Below, one piece after another: positions 33,856 to 42,531 of a stretch of 64,000 nt of DNA (positions within the stretch are counted from its first letter, which is position 1; each line of letters opens with the position of its first letter). Below the pieces are notes generated by a model. The model was not told the origin of the DNA. It did not search any database and saw nothing but the letters and a program-made list of their open reading frames with translations. The DNA comes from Clostridia bacterium (GTDB lineage: Bacteria > Bacillota > Clostridia > Christensenellales > Aristaeellaceae), in NCBI GenBank assembly GCA_017470145.1, contig JAFUFB010000019.1, positions 1 to 64,000 of the forward strand. Reading direction: 5' to 3'. The translations under genes and the position numbers were made by a program.

Positions 33856-36180
33856 ATGGCAAAGGAAAAGAAGGCGGAGCCAGGAGCAGGGAAGAAAATC
33901 GCCGATTGGTTTCGGTCCGCGCATGCCCGGAATACCCTGATCATTTGTTGTTCCTATTTGATCATCTTTGGGCTGTACTGCCTCGTCTGCGCGCCGAAGC
34001 AATACGACCTGTCCGTGGGGTCCATTTCCCGGGAGACGATCAATGCCACCAAAGACGTGGTAGACGAGGTGACCACGGAAGAAAAACGGCAGGCCGCGGC
34101 CAACGCGATTGAGCCTACCTATCGCTTCCAGGAGGGGGTCAAGGAGGAAGTGCTTTCCTCCCTGAATGGCATCTTCAGCGAGCTGCGGACGGTGCAGCAA
34201 TATGCCCAGACCCTGCTGGACGAGAACGGGAAGCCTAAAAGCAGCTATACCGACGCCGAAATCGAATATGCCCAGGGGCTAGTGACCACGGTCAGCCTGA
34301 GCAGATATCAAATCGGAACGCTGTTACGAACTCGGACGGAGTCCTTCGAGGACATGGTGGCTACGGTGTACACCGCAGTAGAAAATTCCCTGAACACTAC
34401 GATTCGGGAAGGGCAGCTGAGTCAATCCATCCAGACCATCCTGCAGATTGTAGGCTTTAAACTGGATGTTTCTCTTACACAAAATATTGTCCCTACCGTG
34501 CTCCGTGCTTGCCTGAAGCCCAATATGGTCATTGAGCAGGAGACGACGGAAATCGCCCGGAACGCGGCCATGGACGCGGTGGAGCCGATCGTCTATCTGC
34601 AGGGGCAAAATATTATTCGTTCCGGTGATCGTATCACTCGAAGCCAATTGGAAATGCTTCGGGCGTTAGGTCTGTTGAAGGACAACAAATACGATTTCTC
34701 CAGTTATCAGGGGGCGGCGCTCCTGGTGTTGCTGGCCATGGTGGGCTACGTCATGTCCCTGCGGCTGGTGGCGAAGCAGTCCCTGTATGATTCCCGCAAG
34801 TTGCTGGTGGTTATGATTGTTTCCATCTTGGGAGTAGGGATTTCGGTGCTGTTTCATTTGTATTTCAGCGCCTATTTTGTGCCCATGGCCTTCGCCCCCA
34901 TCCTGCTCAGCGTGCTGCTGGGATCTCGAACAGGGTTTGCCAGCGTGGCGCCCATGGCGATCCTGATTTCAGGCCTGGCAGCGGGGAATAATTCCACCTA
35001 TCTTTACGAGCTGATTCTGTTGTTGATCATGAGCCTCAGCGGGGGTATTTGCTCCGTTCGCTTCATGAAGGCGCATCCGCAAAGAATTCGGGTATTGCTG
35101 GCGGGGCTGATTTCCGCGGCTGTGAACGGCGTGGCCATTCTTGCCATTCGCTGGATGACATCCACCGAGACGGTGGATCTGCTGTCCACGGAGCTGTATG
35201 CCATGGGTGGCGGTCTGCTGAGCAGTGTGCTGGCGGCCAGCCTGCAGCCAGTCTTTGAGGCCCTGTTCCATCTGCCCACCCCCAGCAAGCTGCTGGAGCT
35301 GTGCAATCCCAATCAGCCCCTGCTGCGCCGGCTGCAGATTGAGGCGCCGGGGACCTATCATCACTCCCTGATTGTGGCCAATCTGGCGGAAGCCGCAGCG
35401 GAGCGGGTGGATGCCAATCCCTATTTGGCCCGGGCGGCAGGGTATTACCATGATATCGGCAAGCTGAAGCGGCCCCAGTACTTCAAAGAGAATCAGATCG
35501 GGGAGAACCTGCATAACAACCTGGATCCCTATGTGTCCGCTGCCATTTTGACCAGCCATGCCAAGGATGGGTATCAGATGGCGCTGAAGCAGCGCATGCC
35601 CCAGGAGGTGGCGAATATCATTTTGCAGCACCATGGGGATACGCCCGTCATGTTCTTTTACCACAAGGCTCTGCAGATGTCCAATGGATCTCCCGTGGAC
35701 ATCGATGAATTCCGCTATGAAGGCCCTCGGCCCAATACCCGGGAGGCGGCCATCGTTATGCTGGCGGATACCATTGAGGCCGCGGTTCGCTCCATGCCAG
35801 ATCCGACGCCCAAGGCCATCAACCAGTTCATCGAGCGCCTGGTTCGGGGAAAGCTGGAGGATGGACAGCTCAGCGATTCTCCTTTGACCCTGCGGGATAT
35901 CGATGAAATCTGCGCCGCCTTCTCCAGCGTGCTGCGAGGCGTGTTCCATGAACGGATTGAGTATCCCGAGGTGAAGCACCGAATCCCGGTTCAGCCGGTG
36001 GCTTCGGAGAAAGCGGAAGAAAAGCCTGTCGAAAAGCCCGTGGAAGCGGTGGCGGAGCAGGTGCACGAAAAGGCAGAGGAAAGACCTGCGGAACAGCCTG
36101 TGGAGAAGCCTTCGGAGACGGAGATTGCAGGGGCTGATGCTGCTGGAGCTGGAAAGGATGCCACCGCCCATGAAGCTTGA
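33856..36180 (+). CDS. pgpH: PgpH-type membrane HD phosphohydrolase (7TMR-HDED), c-di-AMP phosphodiesterase family
   Basis: A 774-residue protein. One membrane helix near 30-50, an extracellular 7TMR-HDED region, a block of seven hydrophobic segments, then a cytoplasmic HD domain with Y-H-H-S-L-I-V-A-N-L-A-E-A-A, Y-Y-H-D-I-G-K (HD pair), T-S-H-A-K-D-G and Q-H-H-G-D-T. In Listeria, PgpH hydrolyses c-di-AMP. ATG 33856 lies 7 bases after AAGGAG and is preferred to ATG 33835. The last 55 residues are an E-, K-, P- and A-rich tail, absent from most homologues. phoH-pgpH-ybeY is a standard order. Confidence 0.92.
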   Translation: MAKEKKAEPGAGKKIADWFRSAHARNTLIICCSYLIIFGLYCLVCAPKQYDLSVGSISRETINATKDVVDEVTTEEKRQAAANAIEPTYRFQEGVKEEVLSSLNGIFSELRTVQQYAQTLLDENGKPKSSYTDAEIEYAQGLVTTVSLSRYQIGTLLRTRTESFEDMVATVYTAVENSLNTTIREGQLSQSIQTILQIVGFKLDVSLTQNIVPTVLRACLKPNMVIEQETTEIARNAAMDAVEPIVYLQGQNIIRSGDRITRSQLEMLRALGLLKDNKYDFSSYQGAALLVLLAMVGYVMSLRLVAKQSLYDSRKLLVVMIVSILGVGISVLFHLYFSAYFVPMAFAPILLSVLLGSRTGFASVAPMAILISGLAAGNNSTYLYELILLLIMSLSGGICSVRFMKAHPQRIRVLLAGLISAAVNGVAILAIRWMTSTETVDLLSTELYAMGGGLLSSVLAASLQPVFEALFHLPTPSKLLELCNPNQPLLRRLQIEAPGTYHHSLIVANLAEAAAERVDANPYLARAAGYYHDIGKLKRPQYFKENQIGENLHNNLDPYVSAAILTSHAKDGYQMALKQRMPQEVANIILQHHGDTPVMFFYHKALQMSNGSPVDIDEFRYEGPRPNTREAAIVMLADTIEAAVRSMPDPTPKAINQFIERLVRGKLEDGQLSDSPLTLRDIDEICAAFSSVLRGVFHERIEYPEVKHRIPVQPVASEKAEEKPVEKPVEAVAEQVHEKAEERPAEQPVEKPSETEIAGADAAGAGKDATAHEA

Positions 36181-37063
36181 ATGGAATCTTGATTTTCCGG
36201 TGGAATCCTCGCTGCTGTCCCTGATGGAGTCTGCCGCCAGCCAGGCGGTACGCACGGAGGGCATCACCTTTCCCTGCTATGCCAGTGTTCGTATCTGTGA
36301 TGACGCGGCGATTCAGGAGTTGAATCGTATGTATCGAGGCTTAGATCAATCGACGGATGTTCTTTCCTTTCCCAGCGTTCAATGGCCCCAAGGACGCACA
36401 GCTCGGCAGCAGCCCGAACGGTTAAAGCGGGAATATGACGAGATGATGGGCGCTTGTTTCCTGGGGGATGTGGTGATTTCCCTGGATCATTTGAAAGCGC
36501 AGGCCCGGGAATTCGGCCATTCCCAGCAACGGGAAGCGGCTTATTTGCTGGTGCATTCCCTGTGCCATCTCATGGGATACGACCATATGGAGGAGGAGGA
36601 AAAAAAGATCATGCGTGCAAGGGAAGAGGAAACCCTGTCCGCCCTAGGCATTACGCGAGAAGAGGGGGGAGCGGCCGTTTCGGATGAGACCCTGCTGGCC
36701 CTGGCCCGGGAAGCCATGGAAAGAAGCTATTCGCCCTATTCCCATTACCCCGTAGGCGCAGCGCTCCACGCGAAGGATGGGCGGATTTTTCTGGGGTGCA
36801 ATATTGAAAACGCCTCCTTCGGGGCGACCATTTGCGCGGAGCGAACCGCCATGGTGAAGGCAGTCAGCGAGGGTGCCCGAGAATTCGACGTTATCGCCAT
36901 CTCCACGAAGGATACGCCTGGCTGGCCCTGCGGCATCTGCCGGCAGTTTATGAGCGAGTTTTCCCCGAATATTCGAGTCATTGTTACCTGGGGAGACGGC
37001 GCCCACGTGGAGGAATCCACCCTGGGTCAAATTCTGCCCCATCAGTTTGAATTGAAAGGATAA
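36170..37063 (+). CDS. Fusion: endoribonuclease YbeY and cytidine deaminase
   Basis: A 297-residue protein joining two normally separate genes in one uninterrupted frame. Residues 1-165 are YbeY, with D-V-L-S-F-P and the zinc site H-S-L-C-H-L-M-G-Y-D-H, needed for 16S rRNA 3'-end maturation and 70S quality control. Residues 172-297 are a cytidine deaminase: S-P-Y-S-H-Y-P-V-G-A-A-L, C-N-I-E-N-A-S-F-G-A-T-I-C-A-E-R-T-A (catalytic C-A-E) and P-C-G-I-C-R-Q (zinc cysteines). The diacylglycerol kinase gene that often lies between them is missing. ATG 36170 overlaps the pgpH end; GGAAAGGATG is 10 bases before. Confidence 0.9.
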   Translation: MKLEWNLDFPVESSLLSLMESAASQAVRTEGITFPCYASVRICDDAAIQELNRMYRGLDQSTDVLSFPSVQWPQGRTARQQPERLKREYDEMMGACFLGDVVISLDHLKAQAREFGHSQQREAAYLLVHSLCHLMGYDHMEEEEKKIMRAREEETLSALGITREEGGAAVSDETLLALAREAMERSYSPYSHYPVGAALHAKDGRIFLGCNIENASFGATICAERTAMVKAVSEGAREFDVIAISTKDTPGWPCGICRQFMSEFSPNIRVIVTWGDGAHVEESTLGQILPHQFELKG

Positions 37064-37073
37064 AAGCAAAACC

Positions 37074-37973
37074 ATGTCAGCGGAAAAGAAATTTCATTCC
37101 GGATTCATTCCCATCGTAGGGAAGCCCAATGTCGGTAAATCTTCCATCATGAACGCCCTGATCGGGGAGAAGGTAGCCATTGTATCCAATCGCCCGCAAA
37201 CCACACGGAATCGTATTATGGGCGTCGTCACCACCGAAGAGAGCCAATTCGTGTTCCTGGATACCCCCGGCATTCATGATCCCCGAACCCGGCTGGGAGA
37301 ATATATGATGCATTCCGTGAAGGACGCCATGGAGGGCATGGACTGCGTACTCATGGTGGTGGATGTGACCTACATTCGAGAGAAGGATTTGGATATCGCC
37401 CGCTCGCTTGCGGATAAAAAAGTGCCCAAGGTATTGGCCATCAATAAGATCGATTTGGTGAAGCCGGAGGAGATCCTCCGGGTTACGGCGGAATTCGCGG
37501 ACATGGGCTTCGACGAAATCATCCCTGTCAGCGCGGTCAGCGGCAGCGGGCTTACGGAGCTGTCCCAGAGCCTGACGAATCATCTGCCGGAAGGGCCCAA
37601 ATATTTCCCGGAGGATATGATGACCGATCAGCCGGAGCGGCTGCTGTGCGCGGAGATCATTCGGGAGAAAACCCTGCGCCATCTGCGGGATGAAATTCCC
37701 CACGGCATCGGCGTGGAGATGATGCAAATCGAAAAGCTCAGCGAGGATCTGACGGAGATTCATGCCACGCTGTATTGCGAACGGGATTCCCATAAGCGAA
37801 TTATCATTGGCAAGCAGGGGAGTATGCTGAAGGTCATCGGCTCGGAGGCTCGGACGGATATCGAAAACCTGCTGGGAACCCATGTGAACCTGAAGCTGTG
37901 GGTCAAGATTCGGCCGGATTGGCGGAACAATCTTTCCGACCTGAAGACCCTGGGCTACGACGCGAAGCAGTAA
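37074..37973 (+). CDS. era: GTPase Era
   Basis: A 299-residue protein: GTPase motifs G-K-P-N-V-G-K-S-S-I-M-N (G1), T-T-R-N (G2), D-T-P-G-I-H-D (G3), N-K-I-D-L (G4), and a C-terminal KH domain with I-I-I-G-K-Q-G-S-M-L-K. Era binds 16S rRNA near its 3' end during 30S assembly, which fits the YbeY module just upstream. recO, a common next gene, does not follow. Confidence 0.96.
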   Translation: MSAEKKFHSGFIPIVGKPNVGKSSIMNALIGEKVAIVSNRPQTTRNRIMGVVTTEESQFVFLDTPGIHDPRTRLGEYMMHSVKDAMEGMDCVLMVVDVTYIREKDLDIARSLADKKVPKVLAINKIDLVKPEEILRVTAEFADMGFDEIIPVSAVSGSGLTELSQSLTNHLPEGPKYFPEDMMTDQPERLLCAEIIREKTLRHLRDEIPHGIGVEMMQIEKLSEDLTEIHATLYCERDSHKRIIIGKQGSMLKVIGSEARTDIENLLGTHVNLKLWVKIRPDWRNNLSDLKTLGYDAKQ

Positions 37974-38053
37974 TAAAATGGTCAGCACGATGAGGAGCAT
38001 CGGGCTGCGCGGGTTTCGAGAAATGAATTGTAATTGTTTGCTAAGATAGGGGA

Positions 38054-38239
38054 TCACTGTAATTTCTCCGGCGAATGAACCTGAATACTGTCAATGGAAA
38101 CCGCGCGATATTCCGCGTCCCCCTGGACGCATTTCATGCAGTTGTCGCAGATTTTTTCAGGATCCAGGTCACACCGGTCGCATTCTCCGCAACCGATGCA
38201 TTCCCGATCATAAAGGACGCACATTTTGTGCAGCGCCAT
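38054..38239 (-). CDS. Small eight-cysteine iron-sulfur-type protein
   Basis: A 61-residue protein with eight cysteines at 7, 14, 17, 20, 23, 31, 34 and 37: C-I-G-C-G-E-C-D-R-C followed by C-D-N-C-M-K-C. The CxxCxxC spacing fits iron-sulfur clusters, or possibly zinc. It is shorter than a normal 2[4Fe-4S] ferredoxin and lacks the CxxxCP pattern. ATG start with GGGAGGAATGAATCC. I do not know a characterised member. It is the only minus-strand gene between era and the GNAT gene. Confidence 0.75.
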   Translation of the reverse strand: MALHKMCVLYDRECIGCGECDRCDLDPEKICDNCMKCVQGDAEYRAVSIDSIQVHSPEKLQ

Positions 38240-38307
38240 GGATTCATTCCTCCCTGTGGATTTCCTTCTGCCTATTATACCTCCCCAAGGAAAGGATGGT
38301 CAACCCC

Positions 38308-38829
38308 GTGAAAACGCTCCTCAGACCTTTTTCGGAGCCGGAATATTATCGCTTTTTTCAGGATTATGAGCCAGATCCAGTGATGGAGCCCGGAACCTAT
38401 CGCTATAATGCAGAGGTAGTTTCCCGGTCCTATCATTACAACTACCATGTGCGGCGGAATTATGCGCATTATGGCATTTTCCTGCCGGACGGTACGCCGG
38501 TGGGCTGCTTTCAGCTGAAAAGAATGGATGAATCGCGAAAGTATTGCGAGTTCGGCATTATCCTGCAAAATGAGCGCTGGATGAATCAGGGGATTGGTAC
38601 AGAAGCAATTCGACAGGGGCTGATCATCGCCCGGGATCAATTCGGGATGGCCACGGTGATGGGGGACACCTCCAGTCGAAACGGCCGGATGATTCGGGTG
38701 TTCGAAAAATTAGGATTTCATCTGGTGGAGACAGTGAAGGATGCTTTTCTTCTGGTAAATGGCCAGCCGGGGGATCGACTGATCTATGAAATTGAATTAT
38801 CTTCCATGCAAGGAGCAGAAAACGAATGA
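38308..38829 (+). CDS. GNAT family N-acetyltransferase, RimJ/RimL-like
   Basis: A 173-residue protein with the acetyl-CoA-binding pattern N-E-R-W-M-N-Q-G-I-G-T-E-A-I-R-Q-G and the late R-M-I-R-V-F-E-K-L-G-F. The spacing resembles RimJ/RimL protein N-terminal acetyltransferases, but the substrate cannot be told. I prefer GTG 38308, about 12 bases after AAGGAAAGGA, because the ATG at 38296 touches that ribosome site. Its stop overlaps the rlmI start (ATGA at 38826). Confidence 0.82.
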   Translation: MKTLLRPFSEPEYYRFFQDYEPDPVMEPGTYRYNAEVVSRSYHYNYHVRRNYAHYGIFLPDGTPVGCFQLKRMDESRKYCEFGIILQNERWMNQGIGTEAIRQGLIIARDQFGMATVMGDTSSRNGRMIRVFEKLGFHLVETVKDAFLLVNGQPGDRLIYEIELSSMQGAENE

Positions 38830-40001
38830 GCAAAGCAGTTTTGATCCCGGGAAAGGAAAAACGCGTATACTCCCGTCACCCCTGGATTTTCCGTAGCGAT
38901 ATCGCCCGGGTAGAAGGGGAGTTTACGCCCGGGGATGTGCTGGATATCTATTCCAGCAAGGGGAAGTTTCTGGCCCGGGGGTTCTATAATCCTGCCAGTC
39001 AGATTGCCCTGCGCGTCATGACCTATCATGAGGAGCCGGTGGATCGGGATTTCATCTTTCGTCGGGTCCATGAGGCCATTGATTATCGCCGCAGCTTTGC
39101 GGATCTGCGCTCCTGCCGCTTGATCTTCGCGGAAAGCGACCGGCTTCCCGCTATGATTGTGGACGCCTTTGGCGACGTGCTGGTGCTGCAGTGCTTGGCC
39201 CTGGGCATGGAGCGCTTTAAGCAGGATGTGGTGGACGCGCTGGTGGAAGAATTGCATCCCGTCGGCATCTGGGAGCGAAACGATGTGCCCGTCCGCCGGC
39301 TGGAAGGTCTGGAGATGCAAACGGGGCTGCTGTACGGCCAGGTGCCGGATCGGGCCTTGATGGTGGAAAACGGCATTAAATTCCTGGTGGATGTGAAGGA
39401 AGGGCAAAAAACGGGCTTTTTCCTGGACCAGAAGGAGAACCGGGCTGCCATTGCCCCCTTTGTGAAGGGAAAGCGGGTGCTGGATTGCTTTACCCATACC
39501 GGTTCCTTTGCCCTGCACGCGGGATACTATGGCGCCCGAGAAGTCATTGGCGTGGATATCAGCGAATTTGCCTGCCAGTTCGCGGAAGAGAACGCGAAGC
39601 TGAATGGCCTGGAGGATCGGGTGCACTTTGTGACGGCCAATGCCTTTGATCTTCTGGCGGAAAAGAGCCGGGCGGGGGAAAAATACGATGTGGTGATTCT
39701 GGACCCGCCGGCTTTCACCAAATCCCGCTCCACGGTGGATAGCGCCAAGCGGGGATACAAGGAAATCAATCTGCGGGCCATGAAAATGATCGAACCCGGC
39801 GGTTATTTAATTACCTGCTCCTGCAGCCAGCATATCTCTCCAGAGCTGTTCCAGGAGATCGTGCGGGATGCGGCCGCGGACGCCCGGGTGCTGCTGCGGC
39901 AGGTGGAATTCCGAACTCAAGGAAAGGACCATCCGATTCTGCCCTCCTCGCCGGAAACGCAGTATCTGAAATGCGGGATTTATCAGGTTTTCCCGGTATA
40001 A
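38826..40001 (+). CDS. RlmI-type 23S rRNA (cytosine-C5) methyltransferase
   Basis: A 391-residue protein. The N-terminal PUA domain (about 1-75; R-H-P-W-I-F-R-S-D-I) is followed by an EEHEE region and a SAM-binding fold: V-L-D-C-F-T-H-T-G-S-F-A-L-H-A, V-I-L-D-P-P-A-F-T-K-S and C-S-C-S-Q-H. The D-P-P and C-S-C-S motifs with PUA are typical of RlmI, which methylates C1962 of 23S rRNA in Escherichia coli. AAGGAGCAGAAAACGA precedes the ATG. A terminator follows. Confidence 0.9.
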   Translation: MSKAVLIPGKEKRVYSRHPWIFRSDIARVEGEFTPGDVLDIYSSKGKFLARGFYNPASQIALRVMTYHEEPVDRDFIFRRVHEAIDYRRSFADLRSCRLIFAESDRLPAMIVDAFGDVLVLQCLALGMERFKQDVVDALVEELHPVGIWERNDVPVRRLEGLEMQTGLLYGQVPDRALMVENGIKFLVDVKEGQKTGFFLDQKENRAAIAPFVKGKRVLDCFTHTGSFALHAGYYGAREVIGVDISEFACQFAEENAKLNGLEDRVHFVTANAFDLLAEKSRAGEKYDVVILDPPAFTKSRSTVDSAKRGYKEINLRAMKMIEPGGYLITCSCSQHISPELFQEIVRDAAADARVLLRQVEFRTQGKDHPILPSSPETQYLKCGIYQVFPV

Positions 40002-40014
40002 ATAAACCATCATA

Positions 40015-40049
40015 TGAACAAAAGCCGCTGAAAAGCGGCTTTTGTTCAT
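40015..40049. terminator. Bidirectional terminator between rlmI and the recombinase
   Basis: TGAACAAAAGCCGCT and AGCGGCTTTTGTTCA form a long perfect stem around a short loop, with A and T runs within the stem ends. It lies between two converging genes. Confidence 0.85.
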
Positions 40050-40053
40050 GCAC

Positions 40054-41154
40054 TCAATTCTGATCAAATTCCGGATCTCCGGGCAAATGCACATGCTCCG
40101 CGGCCATGCGCCGCCGAGCGTCCGTCATGTCGGCATAGTGCTTCCGGGTGGTATCCACGGAGGTATGGCCCAATACGTCCGCCACCAGATAAATATCGCC
40201 CGTTTCCTGATACAGGTTGGTGGCATAGGTGCTGCGCAGCTTGTGGGGGCTGATGCGAGGCTTCAGAGGCGCTGCGATGGCTGCATATTTTTTCACCAAA
40301 TTCTGCACCGCTCGCTGGGAAATACGCTTTTTCTGCAGGCTTAAAAACAGCGCGTCTTCATGGCCGGGCAGGGCTTCGATCTCCTGGCGCTCCGCCAGGT
40401 ATTCGCCCAGGGCGTCGGCGGTTTCCGGGGGAAAATATAGCACCACCTGGTTTCCGCCCTTGCGGGTTACCAAGACCGCGTTGTTTTCCATGTCCAAATC
40501 CCGCAGATTGATGCCCACCAACTCGCTGACCCGCATCCCGGTGCCCAGAAAGAGGATCAGCATGGCATAATCCCGCCGGGCCGTGATCTTTTGAAAGCGC
40601 TGTTGCCCCTTGCTCATTTCAGCGCCATCCTGGGCGGTGGACAGCAGCTTCTCTAATTCCTCCTTGCTGAGGCGCAAAATGGGCTTTTCATGAATTTTCG
40701 GCAGCGGTACCAGCTCCGTCACGTTGGATCCAATCCGCTGATTCTTGAACAGATAGTCATAGAAAGATCTTATGGAACAGAGCTTTCGCTTAATGGACAA
40801 ATCATGATTCACCAGAACCCGGTCTGGTTCTGAATGATTTTCGTCGCTTTTTAGATAATAAGTCAGATATTCCGTATAGGCTGTCAGGTCAGATTGGGTC
40901 AAATGATCCAGATCTTGATCATCCAGCAGGGTGATGGGCTTCTGGGCATAATAGACCCGTTCCGCATGCAGAAACTCAAAGAAGGTGTTTAAATCGATGG
41001 CGTAAGCCAGCCGTGTTAAGGTGGAAGTGGTTACCGCGATGGCTCGCAGAAAATCACCGCAGGCTTGGGGCAAACCCCGGGAGATTTCGCGAATCTGCGT
41101 AATTCGTTTCGCGTCCACTTCATCACGATATTTATTATTTCGAATCTCCGCCAA
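40054..41154 (-). CDS. Tyrosine recombinase (XerC/XerD-like)
   Basis: A 366-residue phage-integrase-family recombinase. The N-terminal core-binding domain spans about 30-145; the catalytic domain has G-T-G-M-R-V-S-E-L (Arg I), R-K-G-G-N (Lys), S-P-H-K-L-R-S-T-Y (His-xx-Arg), L-G-H-T-S-V-D-T-T (His) and the nucleophile in R-K-H-Y. It is longer than typical XerC/D proteins (about 300). No other phage gene is beside it, so it is probably a resident recombinase rather than a prophage integrase. In Bacillus the Xer gene lies between trmFO and hslV; that place is empty here, so this may be the relocated one. Confidence 0.88.
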   Translation of the reverse strand: MAEIRNNKYRDEVDAKRITQIREISRGLPQACGDFLRAIAVTTSTLTRLAYAIDLNTFFEFLHAERVYYAQKPITLLDDQDLDHLTQSDLTAYTEYLTYYLKSDENHSEPDRVLVNHDLSIKRKLCSIRSFYDYLFKNQRIGSNVTELVPLPKIHEKPILRLSKEELEKLLSTAQDGAEMSKGQQRFQKITARRDYAMLILFLGTGMRVSELVGINLRDLDMENNAVLVTRKGGNQVVLYFPPETADALGEYLAERQEIEALPGHEDALFLSLQKKRISQRAVQNLVKKYAAIAAPLKPRISPHKLRSTYATNLYQETGDIYLVADVLGHTSVDTTRKHYADMTDARRRMAAEHVHLPGDPEFDQN

Positions 41155-41244
41155 AGCTTTTCTAAACTCCTTCCAATGGGTAAATCTTCAGCTATGAACC
41201 GCCAGCGGGTTTCTCAAGGCCTCCCCTGAAAAGAAAGTAGGCTC

Positions 41245-41280
41245 AACTATTCGTAAAACTGTGGTTTAGCGAATAGTTGG
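41245..41280. repeat. 36-bp interrupted palindrome upstream of the recombinase gene
   Basis: CAACTATTCG (41245-41254) and CGAATAGTTG (41271-41280) are perfect inverted repeats; four further bases on each side of the central TGTG pair after two mismatches. It lies in the 190-bp gap between the serine hydrolase stop and the recombinase start. On the minus strand it is followed by GAGCCTACTTTCTTTTC, a weak T-rich tail, so it could be a terminator of the hydrolase gene. An operator or a recombination site of the adjacent recombinase is also possible. Confidence 0.6.
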
Positions 41281-41344
41281 TAAAATATCCCCCTCTCGCT
41301 GGAAGCCGATATTTCCGATGACATCCCGGGGTTTACCCATCTTT

Positions 41345-42496
41345 TCAGTTAAAATAATCCCACACGGCCGCGAAGGCTTTTCGTGTCAAATGACCCACAT
41401 GATTTGACATCTGATTGTTGCAGCCATTGGTGCACAGCACAAAGACCAGCTCCGTCTCTGGGTCAAAATACATATTGCACAGAACAGCGCCGCTCATGCC
41501 CTGATGACCATAAAGAATCTTTCCTGGCAGCAGGGTTTCTTCCCGATGGGTGCATAGGCCATAGGGCGTTTTCGCGGTGATATCTCCCTTACCCTCCTGG
41601 GATTCCATCATCTGGTCCACGGTATCCTCCGCCAGGATCCGCACGCCGTCCAATTCGCCGGAATTGAGCAGCAGCATCCCGATTCGGCACAGGTCAGTGG
41701 GCTTCATCCAAAGTGAACCTACCGTTAACCGATAATGCTTATCCGGATTCACGGAGGAATCCCAGGCCTTCTCAATGGAATACTTATAGGATACGGCGGT
41801 GGAGCCATCCACCTTGTACAGGCCGGCAACGTTATCAGGATCCTGCAGTAATCCCGCATTATAGGCCGCGTTGATGTTCAAGGGCTGGAACACATTATTG
41901 TATACAGAATCCTGAACATTCACTTGATCTACCGCCTCGATCAAAGATCCCATGATTCCCGCCCCGAAATTGGAATAGCGATACTTGGAGCCAGGAACCT
42001 CTTTATACCAGTTTCCCCGCTTCACCTTATCGGTGGAGATCAGCGAGCGCAGCGTGTTGGATTCCCGGGCATATCCGCCGCCCTGATTTAAGGAGGAGGT
42101 ATGCGTCATCAGCATGCGAAGGGTAATCTTCTGATTTTTATAATATGGATTCTGCACCTCATAGCCCAAATATTGGGAAATATCCGCGTCCAGATCCAAT
42201 TGTCCGGACTCCACCAGCTGCATGACCCGGAGAGCGGAAACCAGCTTTGTCACGGAAGCGATTTTAAAATAGGTATCCGCGGAGACTGGGATCTTCTTGG
42301 ATTTCACCGCGATGCCATAATAATGCTCGAAGATGATTTTATCGCCTCGGGCGACGATGATCGCACCGCCGGTTGTTTTATGGCTCTTGAAGGTCTGATT
42401 CAGCGCAGTGCGCAGCTCTGCATCGGTTTCCTCCCCTAAGGACAAAGCCGGAACCAGGAAGACAAGCAGCAGGAAGATACTCAGAATTTTTCGCAT
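41345..42496 (-). CDS. Secreted serine hydrolase, beta-lactamase/penicillin-binding class C fold
   Basis: A 383-residue protein. M-R-K-I-L-S-I-F-L-L-L-V-F-L-V-P-A-L-S-L-G is a signal peptide, so it acts outside the membrane. S-V-T-K (S-x-x-K with the nucleophile, about residue 83), Y-S-N (Y-x-N) and a late H-Q-G-M-S-G segment in place of K-T-G fit the class C beta-lactamase/esterase family. Substrate unknown: D-alanyl peptides or esters are possible. ATG 42496 lies 6 bases after GGAGG and gives the shortest signal peptide. Confidence 0.85.
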   Translation of the reverse strand: MRKILSIFLLLVFLVPALSLGEETDAELRTALNQTFKSHKTTGGAIIVARGDKIIFEHYYGIAVKSKKIPVSADTYFKIASVTKLVSALRVMQLVESGQLDLDADISQYLGYEVQNPYYKNQKITLRMLMTHTSSLNQGGGYARESNTLRSLISTDKVKRGNWYKEVPGSKYRYSNFGAGIMGSLIEAVDQVNVQDSVYNNVFQPLNINAAYNAGLLQDPDNVAGLYKVDGSTAVSYKYSIEKAWDSSVNPDKHYRLTVGSLWMKPTDLCRIGMLLLNSGELDGVRILAEDTVDQMMESQEGKGDITAKTPYGLCTHREETLLPGKILYGHQGMSGAVLCNMYFDPETELVFVLCTNGCNNQMSNHVGHLTRKAFAAVWDYFN

Positions 42497-42531
42497 GGGG
42501 AACCTCCGGATCAAATCATTCAAGACGCTCG

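Noticed and set aside
41245-41280. A dif site
   Set aside because: The arms and central spacer do not resemble known dif sequences closely enough to claim it.
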